This document shows, one piece after another, positions 55,601 to 60,939 of a stretch of DNA of 64,000 nucleotides (position 1 is its first letter; each line of letters starts with the position of its first letter). The notes beneath the pieces are model-generated. The model ran no database searches. It was not told the DNA's origin and saw nothing but the letters and a program-made list of their open reading frames with translations. The stretch is taken from positions 174,234,672-174,298,671 of the forward strand of contig NC_090322.1 in the NCBI RefSeq assembly GCF_040869045.1, given 5' to 3'. The DNA comes from Eurosta solidaginis. Lineage: Eukaryota > Arthropoda > Insecta > Diptera > Tephritidae. The position numbers and the translations under genes were made by a program.

Positions 55601-57305
55601 ATAGTTGATGACTCATACATTGGTTAATGACTCATATCTTTATGGCAGTTTGACCTTTAGACGGAAAAAAGTAGACGAAAAATCCTGTTGTTCTAGCATG
55701 GCCCTATTATCATCATGCCTTACAGTGGATATTGCTCAAGGTATGTTGAGAAAAAGTGTACCTCCAAAGTCTGCACATCTATGTCAATACTAAAAGGGAA
55801 CAGAATGTGTATAGGCGGCGCTGCCCCAAGGTGACCCATGGTACAACGGGCAAAAACAACCTCATAACTAGTGGCTAACCTGCAGAGCTACAGGGTAATA
55901 TTCTCCCTCAAAAATAGTTTAACAATTCCCTCCTAAAGCGCAACGCTTGAACTATACAATAAAAAAATAAAAAATGTAGACTTGTAGCCAATTTTTCAAG
56001 AAATTGCGGTGCCGCTTTATAAGGACCTCCTTTGGGCAAGCAATTGACAAACGTGTATGGTAGTCAAAATGTTGTGAGCAAACGTACGGACACTTAAGAA
56101 GGCTATATTCCTTTGCTTTGCATAATTCGATCCATGTTTTTTCCACCAAAACTTATTAAAAACTTATTAAAAACCTTCTTTTCTAGGCTGATATTTAGTA
56201 TTAAAATATTTCGAAGGCATGAGGCTCATTTTTTTTTTTCTTTTTTATTTAAAATAATTATGAAAGTAATTTAATCGTATTCGTTAATATGAAATCCATC
56301 AAAATTACAAAAATTCGTAACATTTTTCAATCTGGTAGCTTGTTTTTGGTGAAATTGGCATTGTCACCGCAAAAGTCAAGTGGCTAATGTCACACTAAAT
56401 GGAACTACCTCCATTTTTTGTATCATGGTTTTGCTTGGTGTTTCGAATTTTATTGTCAATGTAACAAATGACAATCAAAAATACATTATTTTCAATAATT
56501 CACGAAAAAATGGAAAAACACGAAAACATTTAAAACTTAATTTTCACTGCATTTGCTGCAAAAGGTAATACGGCTTTTTCGAAAATAGGCACACATTTGG
56601 TTAGGTGTAACATCTATGGGTAGTTGCGCATGTATTTTATTTTGATTGTATTTATAGTTAAGAAGGAAACGGCTGCTTTTCATTTTACCTATTTTTTTTA
56701 AAAACAAAATATTTTTTTCTCAAATCTTTTCACCCGTTAACCACCAAAGCTAATTATAGACACTACTGGGTATATATGAACATATGCAGTAATTATTGTT
56801 TTCATTTTCTCAACACCCACCTATAACTGAGAATGAGAGCAATGCAATTGTTAAGGCCTCTTGCCGTAATGCACGTTTCGATAATTCATCGGCCTGATTA
56901 GATGCATAAATTAAATAACCATGATAGGCTGTGCTCAATATGGCCAGTAAAATAAATACAAATATCACAAATCTATATAAAAAAAATTTATATATATATA
57001 TGTAAATAAAATAAAACGTTAAAAACAAATTAGGTAAAATAAACGATTGGATTAATTAGCAGAATTAATGTATGCTAGTACCGTTATAATCCAACTTACG
57101 CATAAATAAACGTTCCTCTATCGACTTGCAATTCATACCGGCCGATGGCAAAGTTGCTCAGCTGGCATGCCGACTCGTTAGCGTTTACAACGGAGCGTTG
57201 AATGTAGTTCTGTAAAAATACCGCTATATCTGTTGAATTACATGTTGATGGTACGCAGGTGCCCCAACGCGCAAAAACCACTCCAACGCCATTGCGGTTC
57301 AAGGC
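18214..57305 (-). CDS. Gene 2: nrf-6-like membrane acyltransferase, 5' partial
   Basis: Eight exons on the minus strand: 57305-57100, 56972-56821, 52280-52126, 51954-51622, 20668-20475, 20399-20274, 20182-19840, 18396-18214. Every border is GT-AG, the phases close, and 563 codons run open to TAA. The first exon holds the NRF-domain end (ARWGTCVPSTCN). Next come the first helix, GIKALAMLLILAGHALS with the conserved histidine, VDTFLLLSGFL, WYLSVDTQLFFIAPIFIY and further helices. The tail is short and hydrophilic. The product should be a multi-pass membrane protein of the NRF-6/acyltransferase-3 type; its substrate is unknown. The intron 51621-20669 is 30.95 kb and filled with transposons. Exons with the signal peptide and the start of the NRF domain were not found up to base 64000. 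Confidence 0.88.
18556..18855. mobile_element. Fold-back element in a gene 2 intron
   Basis: The left arm (TATATAAATGGAC, ATGTCTCCTTATATA, ATTTATGAGAAGTAAAAATA) is inverted in the right arm with few differences. Arms are about 130 bp around a 60-bp centre. No coding capacity. Confidence 0.65.
18880..19690. repeat. Imperfect tandem repeat, about 150-bp unit
   Basis: The motif GTGCGCC followed by a CTAACGGA-type block recurs at 19009, 19142, 19297, 19440 and 19593. Each is followed by a GTAGCTCAATGAGA or CTAGCTCATCGAGA block. Units differ by substitutions and indels. It lies in the last intron of gene 2. Confidence 0.7.
19840..20182 (-). CDS. Gene 2, seventh exon
   Basis: Acceptor TTTCAATTTCAG, donor GTAAGT. 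It carries four hydrophobic segments, including GWNLSVAWLVLAATTG and FVPISRLTYCAYLSNG, which fit the usual P-x-x-R-x-(S/T)-Y block near the end of the family. Confidence 0.88.
20274..20399 (-). CDS. Gene 2, sixth exon
   Basis: 126 nt with acceptor ACTTCTTAG and donor GTAAAT. It begins with the C that completes GAC and encodes NKYYIGYYIKTHMRASAYFI, the Y-x-K-x-x-x-R-x-x-x-Y block of the family, then a helix. Confidence 0.88.
20475..20668 (-). CDS. Gene 2, 194-nt exon
   Basis: Acceptor TCTCTCTTCGCAG, donor GTGAGT. The protein starts CMFQSWYLSVDTQLFFIAP, a hallmark of nrf-6-like proteins. Length and phases equal gene 1 exon 9895-10088. Its upstream intron is the 31-kb transposon-filled one. Confidence 0.9.
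21000..21914. other. Intron sequence, no gene recognised
   Basis: A-rich stretches and no coding signal. Part of the large element's interior. Confidence 0.4.
21963..22005 (-). ncRNA. Candidate hammerhead ribozyme, left arm
   Basis: On the minus strand: CAA, CTGATGA (22002-21996), one extra T, GACAC, a 7-nt loop, GTGTC, GAAA, then ACATATGT and A, TTG. Helix II is GACAC/GTGTC, helix III the short ACA/TGT, helix I CAA/TTG. This fits a type I hammerhead with a minimal helix III. The extra base after the core is unusual and could impair cleavage. Confidence 0.6.
22199..22396 (-). pseudogene. Penelope-like endonuclease C-terminal fragment
   Basis: A 65-codon open frame ending in TGA. The pattern ES-x-x-x-x-x-ILESLHIYVNKN-x-x-x-NRD fits the end of the GIY-YIG endonuclease region in Penelope-like polyproteins. 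The rest of the reverse transcriptase is absent. The other arm has an in-frame TAA in LHI-stop-VNKN, so the two differ in state. Confidence 0.5.
22836..22878 (+). ncRNA. Candidate hammerhead ribozyme, right arm
   Basis: Core CTGATGA at 22839-22845, extra G, helix II GACAC (22847-22851)/GTGTC (22859-22863), GAAA at 22864-22867, helix III ACA/TGT with a TA loop, predicted cleavage after A22875, and TTG pairing with CAA for helix I. It is the inverse partner of the motif at 21963-22005 and differs at the extra base (G versus T). Confidence 0.6.
22927..24260 (-). mobile_element. Non-autonomous Helitron with internal minisatellite
   Basis: In its own orientation it starts TCTTAATATATAAAAAACAC (24260) after A and ends CTAG (22930-22927) before T. 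A hairpin GGCAG-GACAACGT-CTGCC lies a few bases before the CTAG. These are the three Helitron hallmarks. There is no Rep/helicase gene. It carries (CAGTCC)n-like sequence at 23175-23250 and seven 129-bp repeats. Confidence 0.75.
23300..24140. repeat. Minisatellite, 129-bp unit, about 7 copies
   Basis: CTCGAGACCC occurs at 23341, 23470, 23599, 23728, 23986 and 24114, and in a variant context at 23857, so the period is 129 (128 once). Each unit holds GGTACCCGGGTCCACGTTTT and CAGGGGTATGAAAATTACCC. A related CCTGGTCCAC..GATATCTCG motif appears at 51020-51190. Confidence 0.9.
24559..25640. mobile_element. Large fold-back element, about 510-bp arms
   Basis: GGGGTATTCCATCCCATTT at the left is inverted at the right end, and the similarity runs on through both arms to a 60-bp non-repeated centre (about 25071-25130). 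The arms are A/T homopolymer-rich. No coding sequence. The flanks are TATAT-like on both sides. Confidence 0.8.
25641..25884. other. Intron sequence between nested elements
   Basis: AT-rich, no recognised signal. Confidence 0.4.
26497..27972 (+). repeat. Gypsy LTR 1 (5' end lost)
   Basis: Matches LTR 2 (33574-35036) from AGCGAACAACCAAAC to the end CCACCTCACA. The first 200 bp or so of the LTR are missing and unrelated sequence precedes it. It includes a poly-C run (26761-26774), three 180-bp tandem units (26938-27480) and a duplicated 75-bp block at 27545-27690. Confidence 0.85.
26938..27480 (+). repeat. Tandem units inside LTR 1
   Basis: Three head-to-tail copies of a unit of about 180 bp, each with GGCGCGGACAGTTCACCCAG or close variants, GGTGCCGAGCC and a CTGAGTCTACCCAGCA end. 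LTR 2 has two units (34205-34563) and LTR 3 has three (46087-46618). Confidence 0.85.
27977..29145 (+). pseudogene. Gypsy copy A gag, broken
   Basis: Relative to copy B it lacks two G after CCCGAGCAG, has TGA for TGG near 28116, a 4-nt deletion near 28265 and another TGA for TGG at 28573. From 28615 the frame is open through a capsid-like region and two zinc knuckles (CWRCKERGHMRHQC, then CSRCGRDNVLSRDCRC). The second knuckle is intact here and broken in copy B. No function is expected from this copy. Confidence 0.8.
29146..32215 (+). pseudogene. Gypsy copy A pol, broken
   Basis: Domains in order: protease with the catalytic DTG destroyed by a 2-nt deletion at about 29233; reverse transcriptase and RNase H in one open frame 29917-31272 (FAYLDDIIV, QTDASGEGLG, TDHHSLKWL); zinc-binding integrase start (HLGVKKTLKRAQ, CHQC); core with D, D and E (TADFIG, SDNGKQF, ENPTERAN) at 31333-31974; and a C-terminal GPYVV module in another frame (32003-32218). 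Stops occur at 29401, 29862 and 31270. The sequence is otherwise close to copy B. Confidence 0.85.
32274..32700 (+). CDS. Copy A extra small frames after pol
   Basis: Two overlapping frames: 32274-32552 (92 residues, Pro-rich then strongly basic, KHKRVYRRRIKRNKRKRGEH) and 32413-32700 (95 residues, acidic middle, ending in a W-x-F-R-x-G-K-Q-H-V-Y-C region). A splice-acceptor-like TGCTCATTTCATTACAG ends 7 nt before the first ATG, hinting at a spliced message. No signal peptide or membrane helix is seen, so it is not a usual envelope. Function unknown. Confidence 0.5.
32807..33054 (+). repeat. First copy of duplicated Gypsy 3' end
   Basis: Ends with the polypurine tract GTGGGAGGGGGAC and the first 12 bases of the LTR (TGTAACGTAGCA), then turns into unrelated A-rich sequence. 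The same block repeats at 33329-33573, where it continues into LTR 2. Confidence 0.8.
33055..33328. other. Foreign AT-rich insert between duplicated ends
   Basis: About 270 bp absent from copy B. No coding sequence, no terminal repeats recognised. Confidence 0.6.
33561..33573 (+). promoter_or_regulatory. Polypurine tract next to LTR 2
   Basis: GTGGGAGGGGGAC directly before TGTAACG, the second-strand priming site of copy A. The same tract precedes LTR 3 at 40105-40117 as GTGGTAGGGGGAC (one change). Confidence 0.75.
33574..35036 (+). repeat. Gypsy LTR 2 (complete, shared)
   Basis: 1463 bp from TGTAACGTAG to CCACCTCACA, TG...CA ended. It closes copy A and opens copy B. Contents in order: two similar blocks with CATACCCTACGATCG, a poly-C run (34037-34049), two 180-bp units, a duplicated CTGCGCCCTCCTTGC block and a CT microsatellite (34876-34890). 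It lacks about 28 bp near 34918 that LTR 1 and LTR 3 keep. Confidence 0.9.
35038..36165 (+). pseudogene. Gypsy copy B gag, two stops
   Basis: The frame starts at the ATG that overlaps the primer site and runs open for 291 codons to TGA at 35911-35913. It then continues in the same frame to a second TGA at 36112-36114, inside the second zinc knuckle, and goes on without a break into pol. A capsid-like segment is followed by CWRCKERGHMRHQC. Copy A lacks both stops, so they are recent mutations. Gag and pol thus share one frame in this family. Confidence 0.8.
35039..35056 (+). promoter_or_regulatory. Primer binding site, tRNA-Lys type
   Basis: TGGCGCCCGAGCAGGGAC, two bases after the LTR end. 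It agrees with the known tRNA-Lys site used by several retroelements (TGGCGCCCGAACAGGGAC) at 17 of 18 positions. In copy A the site is shortened by two bases. Confidence 0.8.
36166..39034 (+). pseudogene. Gypsy copy B pol, one frameshift
   Basis: Open for 824 codons to 38640. Protease VDTGATLTYVG (about 36295); reverse transcriptase with IDLKNGYWQI, FGLHSAPATFQRAL and YLDD (37215-37226); RNase H (DASGEGLG, AVLWGI, TDHHSLKWL); integrase zinc finger (HDSTTAGHLG ... CHQC) and the first core aspartate in TADFIG. A 2-nt deletion near 38590 shifts the frame; the rest lies in 38591-39034. The second core residue reads SENG in place of SDNG in copy A, so catalysis should be lost even without the shift. 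Confidence 0.88.
39035..39279 (+). pseudogene. Copy B integrase C-terminal module, out of frame
   Basis: The GPYVV-type module lies in a frame different from the preceding integrase frame, as in copy A. In copy B this segment is open only in part. Both copies have the same A6 run (GAAAAAATAC) at the change of frame. Confidence 0.6.
39334..39760 (+). CDS. Copy B extra small frames after pol
   Basis: The same two overlapping frames as in copy A (39334-39612 and 39473-39760), with the same lengths (92 and 95 residues) and only about four base changes between copies. TGCTCATTTCATTACAG precedes the first ATG. That neither frame is broken, while gag and pol are, hints at use or at chance in a short target. 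Function unknown. Confidence 0.5.
40118..40597 (+). repeat. Gypsy LTR 3, left part
   Basis: Starts TGTAACGTAG after the polypurine tract and matches LTR 2 up to the poly-C run, where the R1-type LINE (tail first) interrupts it. The right part resumes at 45967. Confidence 0.85.
40848..43856 (-). pseudogene. R1-type LINE ORF2 with a single stop
   Basis: One frame from 43856 to 40848, broken only by TGA at 43328-43326; I read 43325-43068 and found it open. Endonuclease blocks: LQLNLNHCEAAQ, SEQY, CGDFNAW, then after the stop SIIDLTFA and THSDHKAI. Reverse transcriptase: NKSPGPDEVP, SSYRPLCMLD, LDIKNAFN, GGVPQGSVLGP and YADD (41907-41918). A Cys-rich end follows (CPMCTTELENAEHVMFYC, about 41040-41100). 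The likely start is ATG 43820, overlapping the ORF1 stop. It would nick DNA and copy its RNA at the target site. Confidence 0.88.
43817..45250 (-). CDS. R1-type LINE ORF1 protein
   Basis: 477 codons, open. The N-terminal half is low-complexity and basic with PSPPGKRPRNN; the middle may be an RNA-binding fold; the end has three knuckles: CYRCWGYGHIAQKC, CRKCGQEGHKAASC and CALCGGQHSAGSFKC. Such proteins bind the element RNA and form particles. ATG 45250 was taken as start; a second M lies 3 nt on. The stop TGA at 43819-43817 overlaps ATG 43820-43818 (ATGA). Confidence 0.88.
   Translation of the reverse strand: MMSNNNTKIKNQTQENEMAFNPFVGRKLARSPEGRGPSAGGLNISSQVVTKPKGAEAESKQGALSPGATPKLCKKNSDSKAQTGTPLLSELIKQASAALNQQNPPGEKNMTKLGKAIEDLMQFFIGRNNIHAEIKRLASVIKVLYIESALEVKNLEHKLRASECAKDRSPSPPGKRPRNNSYSTKENNVVKPTTTLKDVLPGHVGGHKRRQETQEKTERKEETAAQKTGEWQLAKKKSKKKSLKARPDAIIISKAGDATYADILRKVRRCDELKSLGDDVKTIRRTAKGELLLELKKSQDGKTSAYQAEIEAVLKDSAKVITKSQMVTLQCRYLDEITTPEEICNALHQQCNIKLPDVAAIKSIRTGYSGTKSALISLTADDAKAVLNTQRIRVGWVSCRIRELKQEKRCYRCWGYGHIAQKCNETVDRSSLCRKCGQEGHKAASCENAPKCALCGGQHSAGSFKCPQREGSKMTVS
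45251..45966 (-). other. 5' untranslated part of the R1-type LINE
   Basis: No long frame. By known R1-clade biology it should hold an internal promoter, but I see no motif that proves it. The end at about 45966 is set by where LTR 3 sequence (CTATGGGAAACC) resumes. Confidence 0.55.
45967..47110 (+). repeat. Gypsy LTR 3, right part
   Basis: Resumes at TATGGGAAACCAACC, lacks about 40 bp near 45993 seen in LTR 1 and 2, holds three 180-bp units (46087-46618) and ends CCACCTCACA at 47110. It flanks SINE sequence directly. Confidence 0.85.
47111..47185 (-). repeat. SINE piece at the Gypsy right border
   Basis: GTCTTTGCCAAACCACTGG and ACTTTTGGTGTGGTAGCC match the body-head junction and head of the SINE (reverse). 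The Gypsy array may have landed in this SINE; the other half is not found left of LTR 1, where the border is damaged. Confidence 0.5.
47186..47685. other. Intron sequence, no gene recognised
   Basis: No repeat or coding signal that I can name; a short CATCAT run at 47650-47661. Confidence 0.4.
47690..47765 (-). repeat. Dispersed repeat family A fragment
   Basis: CTCCCCGAAGGAT and GTCCTTTGCCGGATACGATT match the family A end in reverse orientation, as at 10295-10460. Confidence 0.5.
48070..48318 (-). repeat. SINE copy, body nearly complete
   Basis: On the minus strand: CGGGGTCGCC, the TTTCGGCAAAGAAAAGC block, GGAGTCGGCATAAAGC, AATTTGTAGG and AAGGCGCG-type tail. Order and content match 53917-54185. 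The tRNA-like head is not clear at the right border. Confidence 0.65.
48500..49455 (-). mobile_element. Helitron-like element with pyrimidine-rich filler
   Basis: CTAGCAGACTCGGGACACGT at 48500 is the inverse of a Helitron 3' end; TATATATATAGAGA at 49442-49455 is the inverse of the TCTCTATATATATA 5' end. It holds a CCCATTCCCACTCC-type low-complexity block (49060-49300). No coding sequence. Confidence 0.55.
49737..51370 (-). repeat. Dispersed repeat family C, long copy
   Basis: Inverse of the sequence at 5758-6288, from TATACTCAGTTGAGC (49737) to CCTTCCTTACTTGTT (51370). Compared with the short copy it has extra middle parts, including GGGCGTGGC(T)CCGCC blocks and, near 50995, a Helitron-like terminus (TAGCGGCACCCAACAGATGA) with CCTGGTCCAC repeats. 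No coding capacity. Confidence 0.65.
51400..51602 (-). mobile_element. Helitron-like 5' end fragment
   Basis: The minus strand begins TCTATATATAGGC at 51602 and continues through TGTGTTTGTGACTGAAC and ACGATTTTGACGAAATTTTG, typical of Helitron-like starts. It lies 20 bp after the gene 2 donor at 51621. Confidence 0.45.
51622..51954 (-). CDS. Gene 2, fourth exon
   Basis: Acceptor ATCATAATTTAG, donor GTAAGT. Both borders are phase 0. It encodes LLFVDTFLLLSGFLFC, a basic loop, RLTPAYMAIIGFY, SGPLW and CQASWWLNILYVNNYF. This is the acyltransferase-3 core; it faces the 31-kb intron on its 3' side. Confidence 0.9.
52126..52280 (-). CDS. Gene 2, third exon
   Basis: Acceptor CATAATTGCAG, donor GTAATG. 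It begins AG AAT, completing GAG, and encodes SINGIKALAMLLILAGHALS with the family histidine in the first core helix. Confidence 0.9.
52590..52858 (+). repeat. Dispersed repeat family B fragment
   Basis: CCTCACATAGACTGAATGAG, CATGTGACGCCAGAAGGCAG and CCCGTCATGAGTCTACAGTC match, in order, the copy at 1731-2138. The middle is shorter. It directly precedes an R1-type LINE fragment. Confidence 0.6.
52862..53896 (+). pseudogene. R1-type LINE ORF2 fragment, older copy
   Basis: Starts near the YADD box (GCTATGCAGATGAC at 52868) and runs to RMRSSGD-stop, the same end as in the full LINE at 40848. Blocks VLVSSKR, LKYLGG, IDSKLTFKEHFRA and EDPFCPHCPSELESAEHVMF align with the full copy but differ at many residues. 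Stops (53521) and indels break the frame. No poly(A) tail. It lies in the gene 2 intron 52281-56820. Confidence 0.8.
53917..54185 (+). repeat. tRNA-derived SINE, best copy
   Basis: The head GGTTTGGTGTGATGGTAATG with ACATAACACAACG and GGTTTAAGTCCCCGGC resembles a tRNA with box A-like TGGTGTGATGG and box B-like GGTTTAAGTCC. The body and AATTGGAAGAGAAGCT end follow. A hairpin AAGTAAATCG-AAG-CGATTTACTT lies just after (54178-54200). No coding sequence; transcription by pol III is expected for such elements. Confidence 0.7.
54202..55174. other. Intron sequence, no gene recognised
   Basis: AT-rich. Around 54560-54770 two diverged stretches with CCTTTTACCGCTTTCTCA/CCTTTTTCCGCTTTTTCA suggest a tandem duplication. 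No coding signal. Confidence 0.4.
55175..55540. mobile_element. Long-armed MITE, possible TA target
   Basis: TAGGGCGGGTCAAATT at the left and its inverse at the right, with arms of about 165 bp enclosing 40 bp. Blocks such as CTGAGTAATATTGTCCATGG are exactly inverted. TA lies at both outer borders, as in Tc1/mariner insertions. Confidence 0.7.
55958..56149 (-). pseudogene. Possible THAP-domain fragment
   Basis: An open stretch reads EKTWIELCKAKEY ... CPYVCSQHFDYH; the W-x-x-x-C spacing and the VCS-x-HF box resemble the end of a THAP zinc finger, common in transposase-derived proteins. No start of the finger (C2) or AVPTIF end is seen. It may be an exon remnant of a mobile element or chance. 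Confidence 0.25.
56150..56820. other. Intron sequence, no gene recognised
   Basis: No motif or border that I can support. Confidence 0.4.
56821..56972 (-). CDS. Gene 2, exon with first membrane helix
   Basis: Acceptor TTTTTATATAG, donor GTGGGT (weak). The helix FVIFVFILLAILSTAYHGYL is followed by a loop with ADELSKRALRQEAL. It begins with the last base of a GCA codon. Confidence 0.85.
57100..57305 (-). CDS. Gene 2, NRF-domain end exon
   Basis: Acceptor TTTTATTGCAG, donor GTAAGT. It encodes GVGVVFARWGTCVPSTCN and a further cysteine (SACQLS). The WG-x-C-x-P-x-x-C motif is the best landmark of the NRF domain and matches gene 1 exon 3807-4030. Upstream exons were not found. Confidence 0.88.
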
Positions 57306-57630
57306 CTGCAATAAAACAAAGACATTAATATGGTTTTTATTTTCACATATTGCTACTGGTTACTTGGAAGCGAGGCAAATGTATGCATCCAAATATATTT
57401 TTAGCAATATTAGCTTAAGTTGAAATATGTAAGTATGTATGCATTTATATTGCGGCTTCATTTTCCTATTACCTGTTAGGCACATACATACATAGATGTC
57501 CGACTTCAATAAAATTTGCTTTTGGATAGCTATTTTAATGTAACATTAAACATTTTCTTTTTTTTCAAAATACTAAGTCAGAGTGACGAAAAAAATAATT
57601 TAATATGTAAGACTGCTCTTTGACATATAT

Positions 57631-59396
57631 TAGAGATATACGCCGCCGATAAACGCCGCCGCCACCGCCGATTTGGGTCGTTTTTCGCATGCCGCCGCCG
57701 AATGTCAAAAATATCGGCGCGGCGGCGGCAGCGGCGGCGTCCGGCGCGTTACTATATTTTCTACTCGTTTAAGACTGTTTAGGTCATTTATTGTTCATGT
57801 CGAAAATTTGTCGGATATAGTCGAAAATGGTATCAAGGGATGCGCATCACTGCCAGTTATAAGAAACTAATTGCGAAATTTAACTCTTTCTAACTGTTCA
57901 AAAGTTATTTAAAAAAGCAGGCGTTTTCGATGTCAGCTTAACACCACCTTTGCATCACCCAATTCACCAAGTCATTAAAACAAAACACCAAAAGAAAAGT
58001 TATACAATAAATTTATGTATATGCTCACTATGCATATTTTTTTTTTTTAAAATTAATAATGAACAATGAATTCAAATAAAATGACGTAAGGTGAACATGT
58101 TTTCAAATTATTCTCAAGTTGTTAAAAAAGCAAATTACCCAAAAAAGGTGCCGATTTTTTAAAGATTTTTATATTCCGATTGGCTGAAAGAATAAGCCAA
58201 ATCAGTGAGGCAAAATCCCTATCCAAAACTAGTTCCTTGGAGTGAATCACATTGATTATAGCCTATCAACCAATTTTAAATATGACCTACACGTTACGGC
58301 TCCTTTTACAAATGTCAATACGTAGGCACATACATATATTTACCAGGTGAGGTTTTGTCCTTCGCAAGAACACTCAAAGGGGTGAAACAAAAGCTTTCCC
58401 AAGACAGCCGAACTAATGCCCTAACGTAGTGAACAGTCGAACTAGTCTGAAAACTGAAGCTACGCGGTCATCTATAATGAGCTCTTATATCATAAGGCCC
58501 GGAAAACAGCAGTTAACATCTTTCAACTTAAAATCGGTCGACTTTCATTCTTAAATATCGTTTTGATTTAACGAAGACTATCGAAATTAATGTTCTGAAC
58601 ACAAACGTCTGCAAACTTTGGTCTAAATTTTAAAAATTGTATCCAGGGTCCTTGTAAAATTTTAATTATGTAGATGCGCCGAAGATTATACAATTTTCAC
58701 CCATGAGCGGGACAAGAACATCCGTTAGAAAGTCTTCGGAGCTACACCTAGAGCTTCCAGGAAAGTGACGTCGACGAAGGTATGTGTTCGAAGTCGCAGT
58801 CCTATAGCTTCTGTGCTAGCATATGGCGTGAGGTCAGGAGGCGTGGTAGCGACTGGTGGTCGGGATTGCTACTGTTCGCACATCGGGAATTGTGGAGGCG
58901 CCCTGTGCCACGAGAGTCATGAGTATTAATAGACCATTAATAGCAACCGTTAGTTGCCTTTGTGCGTGACCGCCAAGGAGCCGCAAATGATTTAAAGAAA
59001 TTGTGTTTGCGACTACGCTTTGTACCAGATATACAGACAAAAGTGTGACCATTTTATGTATCTCTATTTCTCTTCAGCAGACGCAGCAGTACCAATTCCT
59101 AAGACCGAGGTTAGGTTCGAAGCCTCTCTGGAGTAAATGAACGAGGGACTATCCCTCCGCAAAGAGCTACTCCTGAAAAATTTTGAACGATCTGCGAGAT
59201 TTTGGGGCAAAACCCAGGATCTTTCCGAAATGGCCGAAACATTGATTTCCTTAAATACATACTTTTTTTTTTAAATAGAAAAATCAAGAAAAGTAAGAAC
59301 ACCGGCGTACGTCGGCGCGCCGCTCACGCCGCCGCCGCCGGTATATAATAAAGCGTACGCCGCCGCCGCCGATAAAGTGATCGGCGTAAACCTCTA
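57631..59396. mobile_element. hAT-like element with GC-rich ends
   Basis: The left end is TAGAGATATACGCCG and the right end, inverted, TAGAGGTTTACGCCG; both fit the hAT start rule YARNG. (GCC)n-rich stretches at 57645-57745 and 59310-59375 lie just inside. The 8-bp flanks (ACATATAT, ATATGTAT) do not match well. No transposase is visible inside. Confidence 0.55.
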
Positions 59397-59576
59397 ATAT
59401 GTATACGAATGCATGTAGATTGGGCTGGGACGATTTGTATGGAGTTAACCGATATCGCGCCATCGATTTTTCGATAGGATTTGGGTTCAGGAAAAAAAGT
59501 TCCACTACGCATACCAAAAAAAATAATTTTCGAGCCTGCGAAACATTGTGGATAAGACAACTGTGATAACTTCTGC

Positions 59577-60939
59577 CACGGGCGTAGCGACGGGGGTTTT
59601 TGGGGTTTAACCCCACCTTCCCCCCTTTCCTCCGGATCATTTGATTTTTTAGGTCATTTCAATTCAAATATTTGATGTTTTATGTCTATGGTAATAAATT
59701 TCTTTATAATTCCGCTACGGATTTACTTTGTTTGTGATATTATATTTTTAATATGCAAGCATATGTATGTACGAAGTGAACACTTACATATTTTAATCAT
59801 ATTCTGTTTCATAATAATTCTGCAATTTATTAAATATGCAAATGTACATGTTAACTTTTACTATAATTTCATAAAGAAGTTTCCTTGTAAATTTGCCTAA
59901 CGACCATCTACATACATATCAGAGAACAGCAAAAATCGAACACAACAAGGTTCGGCAAAAACGGCAACATGATCGTGTTCAATGATCCAACATGCTTAAA
60001 CAAACATAATCTACATTGATTTAAAATCAACCAACTTATTGCATGCGTGAATATAATCAATTCAGGCGTTTGCTCGTTTGCCTCAACAGCGATTACATTC
60101 ATCGGAATGAAAAGGCAAATATTTTTAACATTTAAATAATGTTAAATTTACAGTATTTTTTTTTTTGAAGTACACATTTCCTATTTTGAAATATAATGCA
60201 AATTTGATATTATTTTCCATGTGGTAAACACATTATTATAATGTAATATCTACATTTTTTTGCATGTCAAAAACACATTTCAAAAATGTAAAATTGAAAT
60301 TATTTGATAAATGAAAAATAATGTGGTTTTCACATTTTAAAATGTAAAAAACACATTAGGGTTATTTCCGTGTAGATATGACTTTTTTAAATTAAATTTT
60401 TGTCTTTTCGATCAGTTTCTTTCTTTTGAATTTTATATACGTATACGTTAGATCTAATGCATAGGCTCAAAAAGCGTGAATTCTACTTATTCCTGAGGAG
60501 GTACTTCGGTTTTTTTTTTATCAATTTATCTATGATTAATATTACAGGAATGCGATTCTGTGGCTTTTCCTAATGTTCACATGTTGTTGAAAATCTTGTG
60601 TACGCTTCCAGTAACAACGGCAACGAACGAGAGATCTTTTTCAACCCTTAGGCTGATTGAAAACTATTTGAGAAACACGATGAGTGAAAATCGATTGAAT
60701 GGCTGTGCATCACTAAGCATCCACCGTGAAAAAATTGTTACCGTTGATGAAGTTTTAGATGAAATGGCAAAGAAAAGCCGACGCATGCGCTTGAGTTTTT
60801 AATGTAACCTTTTTCATATCATATTCTAAATACACTTACTTTAATGTTAAAGCTAAATACAACATTTTTTTATATTTATTTAACTAAAAAAAAAACATTT
60901 TTTTGAACCCCCCAAGGCAATTTTCTGGCTACGCCCCTG
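59577..60939 (+). mobile_element. hAT element inside the fold-back element
   Basis: The ends CACGGGCGTAGC (left) and, inverted, CAGGGGCGTAGC (right) are inverted repeats of hAT type. Flanks ACTTCTGC (59569-59576) and ACTTCGCA (60940-60947) look like a decayed 8-bp target duplication. It holds the end of a hAT transposase. Confidence 0.7.
60560..60802 (+). pseudogene. hAT transposase C-terminal domain
   Basis: An 80-codon stretch with the hAT C-terminal (dimerisation) signature: LPVTTATNERSFSTLRLIEN, then LRNTMSENRLNG and a final KKSRRMRLSF before TAA. The BED finger and the catalytic DDE region upstream are missing, so it is a deleted element. Reading frame and stop agree with the usual end of the protein. 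Confidence 0.8.

Noticed and set aside
57640..57745. CpG island or promoter of gene 2
   Set aside because: The GC-rich block lies directly inside a hAT-type end and has an inverted counterpart at 59310-59375, so it belongs to the element.
58834..59052. Signal-peptide exon of gene 2
   Set aside because: The frame begins with a hydrophobic stretch on the right strand, but it has no NRF cysteines, lies inside a hAT-like element and shows no fitting donor.
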